Assembly (NCBI GenBank): GCA_947088515.1
Contig: CAMUHA010000023.1
Coordinates: 1 to 24,443, forward strand
From: an uncultured bacterium
GTDB lineage: Bacteria; Bacillota; Clostridia; Lachnospirales; Lachnospiraceae
Direction: 5' to 3'
Length of the DNA: 24,443 nt
Shown piece after piece: positions 1-7,316 of this stretch. A program made the translations under genes and the position numbers. The notes below the pieces were generated by a model. That model was not told the origin of the DNA. It saw nothing but the letters and a program-made list of their open reading frames with translations, and searched no databases. The stretch's first letter is position 1. Each line of letters begins with the position of its first letter.

Positions 1-61
1 ATCCATTTAAATTCAAACCCTGTTTTCATCTATATTCTCCCTAATAAAAATAGCTTTGTTA

Positions 62-256
62 ACAGTGCTTACTTCTTTCACACAAACAGTTATTTTACTT
101 TTTTATAATAACACAATAATTTACAAAAAAATCAAACTGACCTCCAAGTCCCCCATTTCTGACCTTCAATTTTATTCCACTTATTCCTACCAAATTTAAA
201 GGTCGGCAAAAACTTTTTTCGAAGACATTTTATCCATTACTTATATAATATATAAT
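62..256 (+). promoter_or_regulatory. Upstream region of agrBD with TATAAT boxes and candidate LytTR repeats
   Basis: This AT-rich non-coding stretch precedes agrB. TATAAT boxes lie at 104-109, 244-249 and 251-256, none with a good -35 hexamer at 16-18 bp. ACAGTGCTT (62-70) and ACAGTTATT (86-94) resemble the ACAGTT-type direct repeats bound by AgrA/LytTR regulators, though their 24-bp period is longer than the usual ~21. A weak -35 with upstream repeats would fit activation by the AgrA-like regulator encoded nearby. The exact promoter is not resolved. Nothing else is seen in 1-278. Confidence 0.3.
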
Positions 257-278
257 AAATAAAAGGGAATTTTTAAGA

Positions 279-863
279 ATGCTTCACAACACTGCAAAGA
301 AAATAACTAATTATATGGTAAACAGACAAATTATTACAGAAGACACATTCGAAATATACCAATACGGTTTTGAGATAATAATCTCTACTCTCCTTACTTC
401 ATTGTCAATTATGATTGTTGCCTCTCTGGCAGATTCTTTCCAGACAGGCATATTATTTTTTCTCATCTCCATTCCTTTAAAGGTAACTGCAGGTGGATAT
501 CATGCTTCCACCTATTTCAAATGTTTTATTATTAGTAATCTGGAATATCTGGGAATTTCGATGATGGCTAAATTTTTATCCACATTTCCCATCCCTGTTT
601 TAATCTGGATAGGGATTTTGCTTGCCTGCTCCTGTTATATTTTCATAAATTGCCCGGTAAAAAATCCCAATCATCCTGTTGATGATGATGTGCTATTAAA
701 GAATAAACGTTTCGCCCACTTATTTCTCTTCATAGACTGTTTTGTCATTATTTTTTTATACAATTCTATAAGGTTTCAATATTTACCAAATTTTATGGTA
801 TTGTCCATAATGGCCATTGCCATATTTATATTTCCAGCCAAAAGAAAGGAGAAAATATTATGA
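279..863 (+). CDS. agrB: AgrB-like peptide-processing membrane protease
   Basis: This is a 194-residue polytopic membrane protein of the accessory gene regulator B family, which cleaves the AgrD propeptide at its C-terminal side and cyclises it. The family signature is intact: GGYHA carries the catalytic His (H75), and Cys follows seven residues later (C82), the spacing of the H77/C84 pair in Staphylococcus aureus AgrB. Hydrophobic segments lie at about 32-50, 55-70, 100-125, 147-162 and 170-187. Length is normal for the family. The start is ATG with AAAGGGA about 10 nt upstream. The stop codon overlaps the start of the agrD-like gene (ATGA), indicating translational coupling. Confidence 0.93.
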   Translation: MLHNTAKKITNYMVNRQIITEDTFEIYQYGFEIIISTLLTSLSIMIVASLADSFQTGILFFLISIPLKVTAGGYHASTYFKCFIISNLEYLGISMMAKFLSTFPIPVLIWIGILLACSCYIFINCPVKNPNHPVDDDVLLKNKRFAHLFLFIDCFVIIFLYNSIRFQYLPNFMVLSIMAIAIFIFPAKRKEKIL

Positions 864-988
864 AAAAAAATTCTGTTTTGAATACAATTGCCAGAATTGC
901 GTTCCAGTTTGCCTGGTTAGGAGCCGAATCTGCTTCTCTGTTTCATCATTATCAGCCAAAGCTGCCTGATTCCTTGAAACGTCATTAA
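860..988 (+). CDS. agrD: AgrD-like cyclic lactone autoinducer prepeptide (Ser in place of Cys)
   Basis: This 42-codon gene starts at the ATG overlapping the agrB stop (ATGA, 860-863), with AGGAGA (848-853) as ribosome site. The peptide has the AgrD layout: a basic, amphipathic N-terminal leader (about 1-20), a short core, then an acidic/proline tail YQPKLPDSL like the QPxxPxSL tail of clostridial AgrD. Alignment with Clostridium perfringens AgrD, whose signal is a five-residue thiolactone, puts Ser26 where the ring Cys would be and predicts the ring S-L-F-H-H (26-30). There is no Cys in the peptide, so the product would be an ester lactone, as in the Staphylococcus intermedius group. The ring size is inferred. 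Confidence 0.85.
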   Translation: MKKNSVLNTIARIAFQFAWLGAESASLFHHYQPKLPDSLKRH

Positions 989-1075
989 TAAATCAGATAT
1001 AGGAAATTATTTTTTTCCTCATAATCTGTTTATCAATTTATTGGCACAATTTATCTGTACTATTCTATGCAACTT

Positions 1076-1113
1076 AAAGCAGAGGCAAGACGCATAAAGT
1101 CTTCCTCTGCTTT
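1076..1113. terminator. Bidirectional hairpin between converging agr halves
   Basis: An inverted repeat runs AAAGCAGAGG (1076-1085) to CCTCTGCTTT (1104-1113), with a second inner pairing of AGAC with GTCT. It sits between the agrD-like stop (988) and the kinase stop (1126), where the two transcripts converge. The T-tracts are short on both strands, so it is either a weak bidirectional terminator or relies on the loop-proximal structure. Confidence 0.6.
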
Positions 1114-1125
1114 AAAACTACCGTT

Positions 1126-2433
1126 TTACCTTTTTTCACTTAACAGGATTTCCACACAGAATTTTCCTTCCTGTATTTTGTACTCTACACGCCCTTCGTA
1201 TTTCCTTACCACTCGCTCTATGTTCTGCGTTCCAAGACCATGGCGCAAAGAATCTCTTTTCGTCGTCACCAGCTTGCCATTTTTAATCACTGGTTCCTTT
1301 CGGTAGTCATTTCTTATCTGAGCCCATAACATATTATGCACATATCCTATTTTAACATCAATTTGACCTATAGCTGCCTCCACCGCATTTTCCAATAAAT
1401 TAGCAAATAAAGTACACATATCTTTTCCTTCTATTGCAATATCCATTGGAAGCATCTGTGTTTCCACATTCATCTCAATACCTATATCCCCTGCCCTTCT
1501 CTCCATTTCACTTATAATAACATCCACCACATCAATACCTGTCCTTTGCTTTATGGCTAGAGAAACAGAAGTTTCCTTAAGACTCTTAATATATTCCTCC
1601 GCCTGCTTTGTTTGTCTTTCTTTCAACATATATTCCAGCGCATTCAGGTGATGTCTCATATCATGTACCAACCCAGCATTCGCAGCATAAAACTCACTTA
1701 TTTGTTGATAATTTCTTTCCAGCATATCATTTTGTTCATCCAAAAGTCTTAATTGTACTTGCTGATTTTTGTTTTTCATAATAAAATATACCGTAAAAAT
1801 ACATACCCCTATTAATATTGTAAACACATATAATGTTATAGTAATATGTATAGTAAAACTTTTTAATGCCTGGTCAAAAATAAACAGACTCCCTGCAAGC
1901 CCAATGAAAGATATATATGCAAGGTATTTCATATTTGAGGTATCTATTTTCTTCTTTTTTAACCATATAGTAAACAATGTATTTACTCCAAACCAATTCA
2001 GTCCACTAAGAAAAAGATACACAGCTCGTTCCCTCCCCTGCTTCATTATTGTTTCCTGAATCAGTTCCTCGCCTCCAATCAGGTAGGTTAATGACATTTC
2101 AATATTCCCCGAATTAAGAAGTATGAGGAAATATCCACCCACTACAGCAACCGCATTTAATATATCACATTTCCAAAATATACATACAAATAAAAGGCTT
2201 TGCACTAAAACAGACATACCCGTAAAGGGTGATGAAACTGCATTGTTATTCATAATCGTAACGATTACTACATAGCATATTACAAGTCCTCCGGGAAACG
2301 GCCACCACCTCCGCCCCCAGAACATTCCCTTCCCCCACCTTCTCTCGTATAAAATATCCACATAACGGTACATACAAAAAATTTCCAAAAACGTATAAAT
2401 AATATCCAATACCTTTGACAACGTCACAGACAT
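1126..2433 (-). CDS. agrC: AgrC-like sensor histidine kinase (GHKL family)
   Basis: This 435-residue receptor kinase has about six hydrophobic segments in residues 1-220, a short coiled linker (about 221-250), then a kinase core. The phospho-acceptor motif is HDMRHH (H257). The N-box is LLENAVEAA (N349), and a GLGTQNI G-box lies near 399-405, as in GHKL kinases of the AgrC/VirS type. It probably senses the cyclic peptide from the adjacent agrBD pair and phosphorylates the regulator encoded just upstream. Its start lies 4 nt after that regulator's stop, with GGGAAGGTGAG as ribosome site, so the two are one operon. The N-terminal sensor part has no clear match and sets specificity. Confidence 0.88.
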   Translation of the reverse strand: MSVTLSKVLDIIYTFLEIFCMYRYVDILYERRWGKGMFWGRRWWPFPGGLVICYVVIVTIMNNNAVSSPFTGMSVLVQSLLFVCIFWKCDILNAVAVVGGYFLILLNSGNIEMSLTYLIGGEELIQETIMKQGRERAVYLFLSGLNWFGVNTLFTIWLKKKKIDTSNMKYLAYISFIGLAGSLFIFDQALKSFTIHITITLYVFTILIGVCIFTVYFIMKNKNQQVQLRLLDEQNDMLERNYQQISEFYAANAGLVHDMRHHLNALEYMLKERQTKQAEEYIKSLKETSVSLAIKQRTGIDVVDVIISEMERRAGDIGIEMNVETQMLPMDIAIEGKDMCTLFANLLENAVEAAIGQIDVKIGYVHNMLWAQIRNDYRKEPVIKNGKLVTTKRDSLRHGLGTQNIERVVRKYEGRVEYKIQEGKFCVEILLSEKR

Positions 2434-2437
2434 TTAC

Positions 2438-3157
2438 TCACCTTCCCTCTATCCAGAAGTCCTTCACTCTTTTTCTCAGTTCCGCAAGCCTGTCCTTACT
2501 TATATCAAGTCCGATGTCATTGGTCAGAATAACCATTCTCCCATTAAATCTGAGAATATGTCTTAGCCCCACAATATATCCCCTGTCTGCCCATTCAAAT
2601 TCTTCCGCTGGCAGTTCATTAAAAATCTGTTTTAATGTCTTCCTTGCCTTTATACATTTTCCATCTGCACTCTCAATATTAACATATTTTCCCCGATGCC
2701 AGATATAAATGATATCTTTAAACAAAATCTTTTCTAACACTCTCTGATTTTCCACTACAAGACATTTATCTTCTCTGCGTCCTGCCACCTGCAGGGCAGC
2801 ATCCATAACCTTAGGCAGTTCCGTCTCCAGCTCCATTTTCCGTACAAAATAATAGGGGTGTACACTAAAACACTTAAATACATATTTATCATGAAATGAT
2901 ACAAAAATAACCATTACATCCGTCAAATAGGCTTTGACATCCAATGCAAATGTTATTCCGTCCATTTCCGGCATTTCAATATCCAGCAGCAGTATATCAA
3001 AGTATGCTCCTCCCTGCAGCTCGTCCCTAAGCTGCACGCTTCCCTCAAAATATTCTGTCTTCCACAATACCCCCGCCCTGTCACAACTCCTGTTTACGAT
3101 ATTACCAATGTCTTCTCTTAATTTCCTGTCATCATCACAGACTGCAATGTAAACCAT
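2438..3157 (-). CDS. agrA: AgrA-like LytTR response regulator
   Basis: The protein has an N-terminal receiver domain and a C-terminal LytTR DNA-binding domain, the AgrA/VirR layout. The acidic pocket is CDDD (about 9-12 counted from the upstream Met), and the phospho-acceptor Asp lies in LLLDIEMP (D61 by the same count). The LytTR part starts near residue 135, with the IIYIWHRGKYV strand. The ATG at 3155-3157 is preferred over the one at 3163. AAGGGG lies 7 nt before the first and almost touches the second. The gene is cotranscribed with the kinase. It likely activates agrBD, but this is inferred from family behaviour. Confidence 0.87.
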   Translation of the reverse strand: MVYIAVCDDDRKLREDIGNIVNRSCDRAGVLWKTEYFEGSVQLRDELQGGAYFDILLLDIEMPEMDGITFALDVKAYLTDVMVIFVSFHDKYVFKCFSVHPYYFVRKMELETELPKVMDAALQVAGRREDKCLVVENQRVLEKILFKDIIYIWHRGKYVNIESADGKCIKARKTLKQIFNELPAEEFEWADRGYIVGLRHILRFNGRMVILTNDIGLDISKDRLAELRKRVKDFWIEGR

Positions 3158-3176
3158 ACGCATTCCCCTTTATCTC

Positions 3177-3216
3177 AAAAAGCAGACTGCAACATATTCG
3201 CCACAGCCTGCTTTTT
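3177..3216 (-). terminator. Rho-independent terminator after the importer operon
   Basis: AAAAAGCAG (3177-3185) pairs with CTGCTTTTT (3208-3216), with an inner CTG/CAG pairing. Read on the - strand the stem ends in a T-run. It lies between the lipoprotein stop (3323) and the response-regulator start, separating the importer operon from the agr genes. A second small palindrome, AGCATGA/TCATGCT, lies at about 3235-3250. Confidence 0.65.
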
Positions 3217-3322
3217 ACATTCATTTCTTTATGTAGCATGAAATCATGCTTTTTATATATGCAGAGTTTTTCTCTAAACTGACTTGCATTTGCAAAGGTA
3301 TATCCTTTGACTTCTCTTTCAA

Positions 3323-4975
3323 TTATTCAAGAACCTCTGTTACACCACGCACTTCAAGGTATGTGGAAAGTCCCATTGCTTCAAGACCGCTGCAATATGT
3401 TTCCCAAACAGAATCATCATCAACATCCTGCTCGCCGGAGATAAATAATGCCTGCTGCTCATTGAAGTAGTCATTAATGGACTGTGCAATTTCAGAATAT
3501 TCTTCTACCATATCAGGCTGAACCCAGAAAGAAGGAATTACATCTTTAGTCAGATATGGTTCATATGTTTCTTCCAGATTCTTTTTCTCATCATAAAGCG
3601 GATTATCTTCAATAAAATGCTCTTTACCAAACTTCATAGGCAGGAACTTAGGAAGTGACTGAGGCCATAAGTTGCTCCAGCTTAATTTCTCCTGTGTTTC
3701 GCTGTCCAGTGTCTTGGTATCAATTACACGGTACATATCATTGTCTTCAGGGAACACTACCACGCCTACAGGTCCTCTGTTACAACCAATACCATTCTCA
3801 AGTTCAAACGCATTGTCAAACCAACGTGCAATAATTTCAGGATGTTCTGCATTATCTGTGATAACCGCCTGTGCTCTGTACACAGAGTTACCTGGTGTAG
3901 CTCTAAGCCAGATACCGCCATTGTCAGCATTTAATACTGGAAGGGGATCAAATTCAGGCTTTGTTGTTGTCTGCTCAATTCCTGAAAATTCATTGGAACC
4001 ATATGCGATAGATACGCCGTACATATCTCTGTTTCCTTTTCCTTCCCAGGTTGCGCTGTCCTGTGTAAAGATTTCAGGGTCAACCAATCCCTGCTCATAC
4101 AGCTTGTTAAACCAGCTTAAGAATTCTCTGTACTTTGCACTGGTAGCAGCAAATACCGGCTTTTCATCCACAAGGGCAAAACCATACTTATCCATGGGAA
4201 CGCCAAAGTATCCTGTCATAGCCTGCAGATACTTATTGTTAGGGTCTGTAGAGAACGGAATTTCATCATTAGGGTCACCATTTCCATTTGCATCCTGCTC
4301 TTTGAATGCTTTCAGTACAGCTTCAAATTCTTCTGTTGTTTTAGGAATTTCCATGTTTACATTTTCAAGCCAGCGTGTGTTAATCCAAGGGCTGTAGTTA
4401 ACGGTAACATCATCACATACATAAGGAATCGTATAGATATGTCCGTCAGGAGCTGTCATTTTTTCTCTTACATCAGGCAGGTCCAGAATTGCTGAAATGT
4501 TCGGACAATATTCTTCAAAAATATCCTCAAGAGGAATAAACACTCCCTGCTCCACACCATAGGTCAGAATCATACTGTCACTCAAAATCCATCCGCCAAT
4601 AACATCCGCATAGTCGCCGGAGTTTAAGTCAAGGTTCATTCTTTCTGTTGCGTTTTCATAAGGGAAATATCTCAAATCTACCTTAACATTGGTCTGTTTT
4701 TCAAGCTCATTAAGCATATAAAACTCTCCGGTTGAGGTAGAGTCATCACAGAAAATAGAGAAGGTATAAGCGCCTTCATCTACCAAAGGCAGTCCTTCCT
4801 TGTACATGATACCGTCTACTTTGCCATCAGCATCCACTTCTGCGGGAACATATTCCTCTTTGTTATCCAGATCTTCTGCTGTTGAAGACCCACCGCCATC
4901 TTTTGAACCGCATCCTGCCAGTGCCGTGCAGGCCACAACAGTCGCCAAAAGCATTGCTACTAATCTCTTTTTCAT
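3323..4975 (-). CDS. Extracellular solute-binding lipoprotein of a sugar ABC importer
   Basis: This 550-residue lipoprotein has a lipobox, LAGC (Cys22), after a basic and hydrophobic signal peptide. A Gly/Ser/acidic linker follows, then a large solute-binding domain of the family 1 (LplA/YtcQ) type common in Firmicutes for complex oligosaccharides. It is anchored on the outer face of the membrane and hands its ligand to the two permeases encoded upstream in the same operon. Repeated Trp/Tyr residues (for example near WINTRW, about 195-200, and SFWVQP near the C-terminus) suit glycan stacking. AGGAG lies 7 nt before the start. It is the distal gene of the operon, 109 nt after the second permease, with hairpins in the gap. 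The ligand is not readable; neighbours suggest a fucosylated or GlcNAc-containing glycan. Confidence 0.88.
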   Translation of the reverse strand: MKKRLVAMLLATVVACTALAGCGSKDGGGSSTAEDLDNKEEYVPAEVDADGKVDGIMYKEGLPLVDEGAYTFSIFCDDSTSTGEFYMLNELEKQTNVKVDLRYFPYENATERMNLDLNSGDYADVIGGWILSDSMILTYGVEQGVFIPLEDIFEEYCPNISAILDLPDVREKMTAPDGHIYTIPYVCDDVTVNYSPWINTRWLENVNMEIPKTTEEFEAVLKAFKEQDANGNGDPNDEIPFSTDPNNKYLQAMTGYFGVPMDKYGFALVDEKPVFAATSAKYREFLSWFNKLYEQGLVDPEIFTQDSATWEGKGNRDMYGVSIAYGSNEFSGIEQTTTKPEFDPLPVLNADNGGIWLRATPGNSVYRAQAVITDNAEHPEIIARWFDNAFELENGIGCNRGPVGVVVFPEDNDMYRVIDTKTLDSETQEKLSWSNLWPQSLPKFLPMKFGKEHFIEDNPLYDEKKNLEETYEPYLTKDVIPSFWVQPDMVEEYSEIAQSINDYFNEQQALFISGEQDVDDDSVWETYCSGLEAMGLSTYLEVRGVTEVLE

Positions 4976-5002
4976 ACATTCATCTCCTTTTATTTTTTAT
5001 AT

Positions 5003-5063
5003 CAGGCGGCGCCCGTCCGCCGCTGCGATACCATTGCAATTTGCCCAGTCAGCGTAAGCTGAC
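5003..5063 (-). promoter_or_regulatory. Tandem hairpins between permease and binding-protein genes
   Basis: In the 109-nt gap are two inverted repeats: a GC-rich one at 5003-5025 (CAGCGGCG pairing with CGCCGCCTG around one bulge, - strand) and a perfect GTCAGC/GCTGAC at 5048-5063. Neither is followed by a convincing T-run. Such intercistronic stems typically block 3' exonucleases or partly terminate, raising binding-protein mRNA relative to the permeases. That role is inferred. Confidence 0.5.
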
Positions 5064-5084
5064 CAAAGCTGCTGTGCGAATAAA

Positions 5085-6014
5085 TCATCCCTTTACGGAA
5101 CCAATCATTACACCCTTTACAAAGTGCTTCTGGATAAAAGGGTACAGAACCAGAACTGGAATACTACTGATAATAATCAGGGAGTACTTCATAAGTTCTA
5201 TTAATTCTTTCTTTGCATTAAGGGCTGCCCTTGCCTCTGCCGTAGTTGCTGCCTGCTGCAGAGCTGCTTCGTTGGAAATCAGGATACTTCTAAGTACAAG
5301 CTGCAAAGGATATTTATCCTTGTCAGACAAATAAATCAATGCGGAGAAGTAGGAGTTCCAATGGCCTACGCCATAATACAGTACCATGATTGCGGTAATT
5401 GCGCCTGACAGAGGCAGCGCAATCTGGAAGAAGAATCTTCCCTGGGTACAACCGTCAATTTCTGCCGCTTCATATAATTCTTCAGAAATATTGGACTTAA
5501 AGAATGTCCTTGCAACGATCATATTGTAAACGCTTAAGCATCCAGGAAGGATTAATGCCCACATGGAATCCAGAAGTCCTACATCCCTGACAACCAAATA
5601 GGTAGGAATCAGACCACCGCTGAAGAACATCGTTACCACATAAAACAGTGTAACAATCTTCTTGCCGGAGAACTTATCTCTGGAAAGCGCATAAGCGGTA
5701 GGAAGCGTAACTGCAAGATTTACCAAAACGCCGCATACTGTATACAAAATGGAGTTTAAGAAGCTTCGTACAATGGAATCATCTTCAAAAACTTCTGAAT
5801 ATCCCCTTAAGTTAAAGCCAATAGGATGCCAGATAACCAAACCACTGGATACGGCTTTGGGATCACTGATGGAGGATATGATAACCCACCACAGCGGATA
5901 TGCTACAATCAGCAATATTAAAGTCAGGACGACGAACAGAATTGTATCAAATATCACGTCCTCTTTACAGCGTTTGATACTTGTTCTTTCTTCAAGTTCA
6001 TTATTCTTTTTCAT
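5085..6014 (-). CDS. Carbohydrate ABC transporter permease (LplC/YtcP type)
   Basis: This 309-residue inner-membrane permease has about six hydrophobic segments. The cytoplasmic EAA loop, EAAEIDGCTQGRFF (near 191-204), contacts the ATPase. The ending FVKGVMIGSVKG is typical of the LplC/YtcP branch of the MalG-like family. It pairs with the permease encoded 17 nt upstream to form the translocation channel. The start is ATG with GGGGGGA upstream. No ATP-binding gene is present here, as is usual for this transporter class, which shares an MsmK-like ATPase encoded elsewhere. Confidence 0.92.
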   Translation of the reverse strand: MKKNNELEERTSIKRCKEDVIFDTILFVVLTLILLIVAYPLWWVIISSISDPKAVSSGLVIWHPIGFNLRGYSEVFEDDSIVRSFLNSILYTVCGVLVNLAVTLPTAYALSRDKFSGKKIVTLFYVVTMFFSGGLIPTYLVVRDVGLLDSMWALILPGCLSVYNMIVARTFFKSNISEELYEAAEIDGCTQGRFFFQIALPLSGAITAIMVLYYGVGHWNSYFSALIYLSDKDKYPLQLVLRSILISNEAALQQAATTAEARAALNAKKELIELMKYSLIIISSIPVLVLYPFIQKHFVKGVMIGSVKG

Positions 6015-6031
6015 GTTCTATCCCCCCTGTC

Positions 6032-6976
6032 CTAGAATAAGCTGTTTCCGGACATCTTATCCGAAATCTTGTTAACGGTAATCAGCATAATCATGTTGAC
6101 TATCGTGTTAAACAAGCCAATGGCTGCAGAGTAGGACATGTTGTTGTCAATCAAACCAACCTTATACACATAGGTAGAAATAATTTCCGAAACGGAAAGG
6201 TTCAGGTTGTTCTGCAACGCAAATGCCTTTTCAAATCCGATAGAGAGAATACTACCACAGTTCATAATCAGCAGGATTGTCGCTGTCGGAAGAATGGAAG
6301 GAAAGTCTATGTACTTAATAAGCTGGAACTTAGTCGCGCCGTCACACTTGGCCGCTTCATGAAGTTCCGGGCTGATACCGGATAGCGCCGCGAAATAGAT
6401 AACGGAGCTCCATCCCATTCCCTGCCATACGCCAGACCATACATACAGATGCCGCCAGTATTCTTTCTTTGCCATAAAGTTGACTGCTTCTCCCCCAAAC
6501 ATTTTAATTACCGTATTGATAATACCTACGGTAGGAGACAGGAACAGGAGCAGCATACCACACATAACGATGGTGGATATGAAGTTCGGTGCATAAGTTA
6601 CCGTCTGGATTACCTTCCTGTACCTTTTGTGCCGGAAGGAATTAAGCATAAGCGCCAGGATAATCGGGATTGGGAAAGATACAATTAGCCCGTATAAACT
6701 AAGGATCAGCGTATTGCTGATGGTCCGTCCGAAATACGGGGAATTGATAAAACGCTCAAAATACTGCAGGCCGACCCATTTACTGCCCCAGATACCGTCC
6801 TTGGCATTAAACCTCCTGAATGCAATTTGCACGCCATACATAGGAATGTAACTGAAAATAAATGTCAGTATAATTCCCGGAATGCAAAACATCCATAACG
6901 ACCAGTCTTTTTTCAGCGTTAGCAGGAAATTACCCTTTTTCGCGGCATTCCCTCCCTTGTTAACTTTTGTTGCCAT
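6032..6976 (-). CDS. Carbohydrate ABC transporter permease (LplB type)
   Basis: This is the first gene of the importer operon: a 314-residue permease with an N-terminal basic cytosolic segment and about six membrane segments, starting with one at roughly 25-45. The EAA loop is EAAKCDGATKFQ. The start at 6976 is chosen because GAGGGGTG lies about 5 nt before it; the earlier in-frame Met at 7009 has no such site. The protein ends in the KMSGNSLF motif common to LplB-type permeases. It forms a heterodimer with the next gene's product. The leader upstream carries a candidate operator (7029-7045). Confidence 0.91.
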   Translation of the reverse strand: MATKVNKGGNAAKKGNFLLTLKKDWSLWMFCIPGIILTFIFSYIPMYGVQIAFRRFNAKDGIWGSKWVGLQYFERFINSPYFGRTISNTLILSLYGLIVSFPIPIILALMLNSFRHKRYRKVIQTVTYAPNFISTIVMCGMLLLFLSPTVGIINTVIKMFGGEAVNFMAKKEYWRHLYVWSGVWQGMGWSSVIYFAALSGISPELHEAAKCDGATKFQLIKYIDFPSILPTATILLIMNCGSILSIGFEKAFALQNNLNLSVSEIISTYVYKVGLIDNNMSYSAAIGLFNTIVNMIMLITVNKISDKMSGNSLF

Positions 6977-7028
6977 GTTTTCACCCCTCTTTTCATTTTG
7001 TGTCTGCATTTCTGCATTGAGTTAATAG

Positions 7029-7087
7029 TTGTTAACAAACGTTTGCCTTATGTTAATTAGCATACTACATTTCTCCAAATTTGAAAA
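7029..7087 (-). promoter_or_regulatory. Candidate promoter and operator of the importer operon
   Basis: On the - strand, TTTTCA (7082-7087), a 17-bp spacer and TATGCT (7059-7064) form a weak promoter. Just downstream of the -10 are two overlapping palindromes, CAAACGTTTG (7036-7045) and TTGTTAACAA (7029-7038). The central CG of the first is typical of LacI-family operators. The second recurs inside the promoter of the transglutaminase operon (18447-18458). The LacI-type gene at 19645 is the obvious candidate binder. The gene-free stretch 6977-7316 otherwise holds only the GH38-side terminator. Confidence 0.45.
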
Positions 7088-7261
7088 GAGTCTTTTTCGA
7101 GAATTTTTATCATTTTTTATTCTTTTTTATGAAACGTACTATAACTCTTTAGCAATTTGTCCAAAGCTTACCCTGATTTATGTGCTATATCACTTTGGAG
7201 TACTGTATATTATGTTAAATTTTGTTAACTATAAAATTTCTATAATTATTTTATCCCCCAC

Positions 7262-7303
7262 AAAAACAGCGGACATTCCGCATATTTGCTGAAAATGTCC
7301 GCT
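7262..7303 (-). terminator. Rho-independent terminator after the GH38-like gene
   Basis: AGCGGACATT (7268-7277) pairs perfectly with AATGTCCGCT (7294-7303). Read on the - strand, the 10-bp stem is followed by GTTTTTG. It lies 13 nt after the GH38-like stop codon and insulates the importer operon from it. Confidence 0.85.
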
Positions 7304-7316
7304 TTGTTAACTAAAA

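Noticed and set aside
3672..4397. 241-codon + strand frame opposite the solute-binding protein gene
   Set aside because: Antisense shadow: Ser/Leu-rich translation, no ribosome site, and the opposite strand encodes a clear lipoprotein.
7029..7292. 87-codon open frame on the + strand
   Set aside because: It spans the importer promoter region and the GH38-side terminator, has no ribosome site and low-complexity hydrophobic content.
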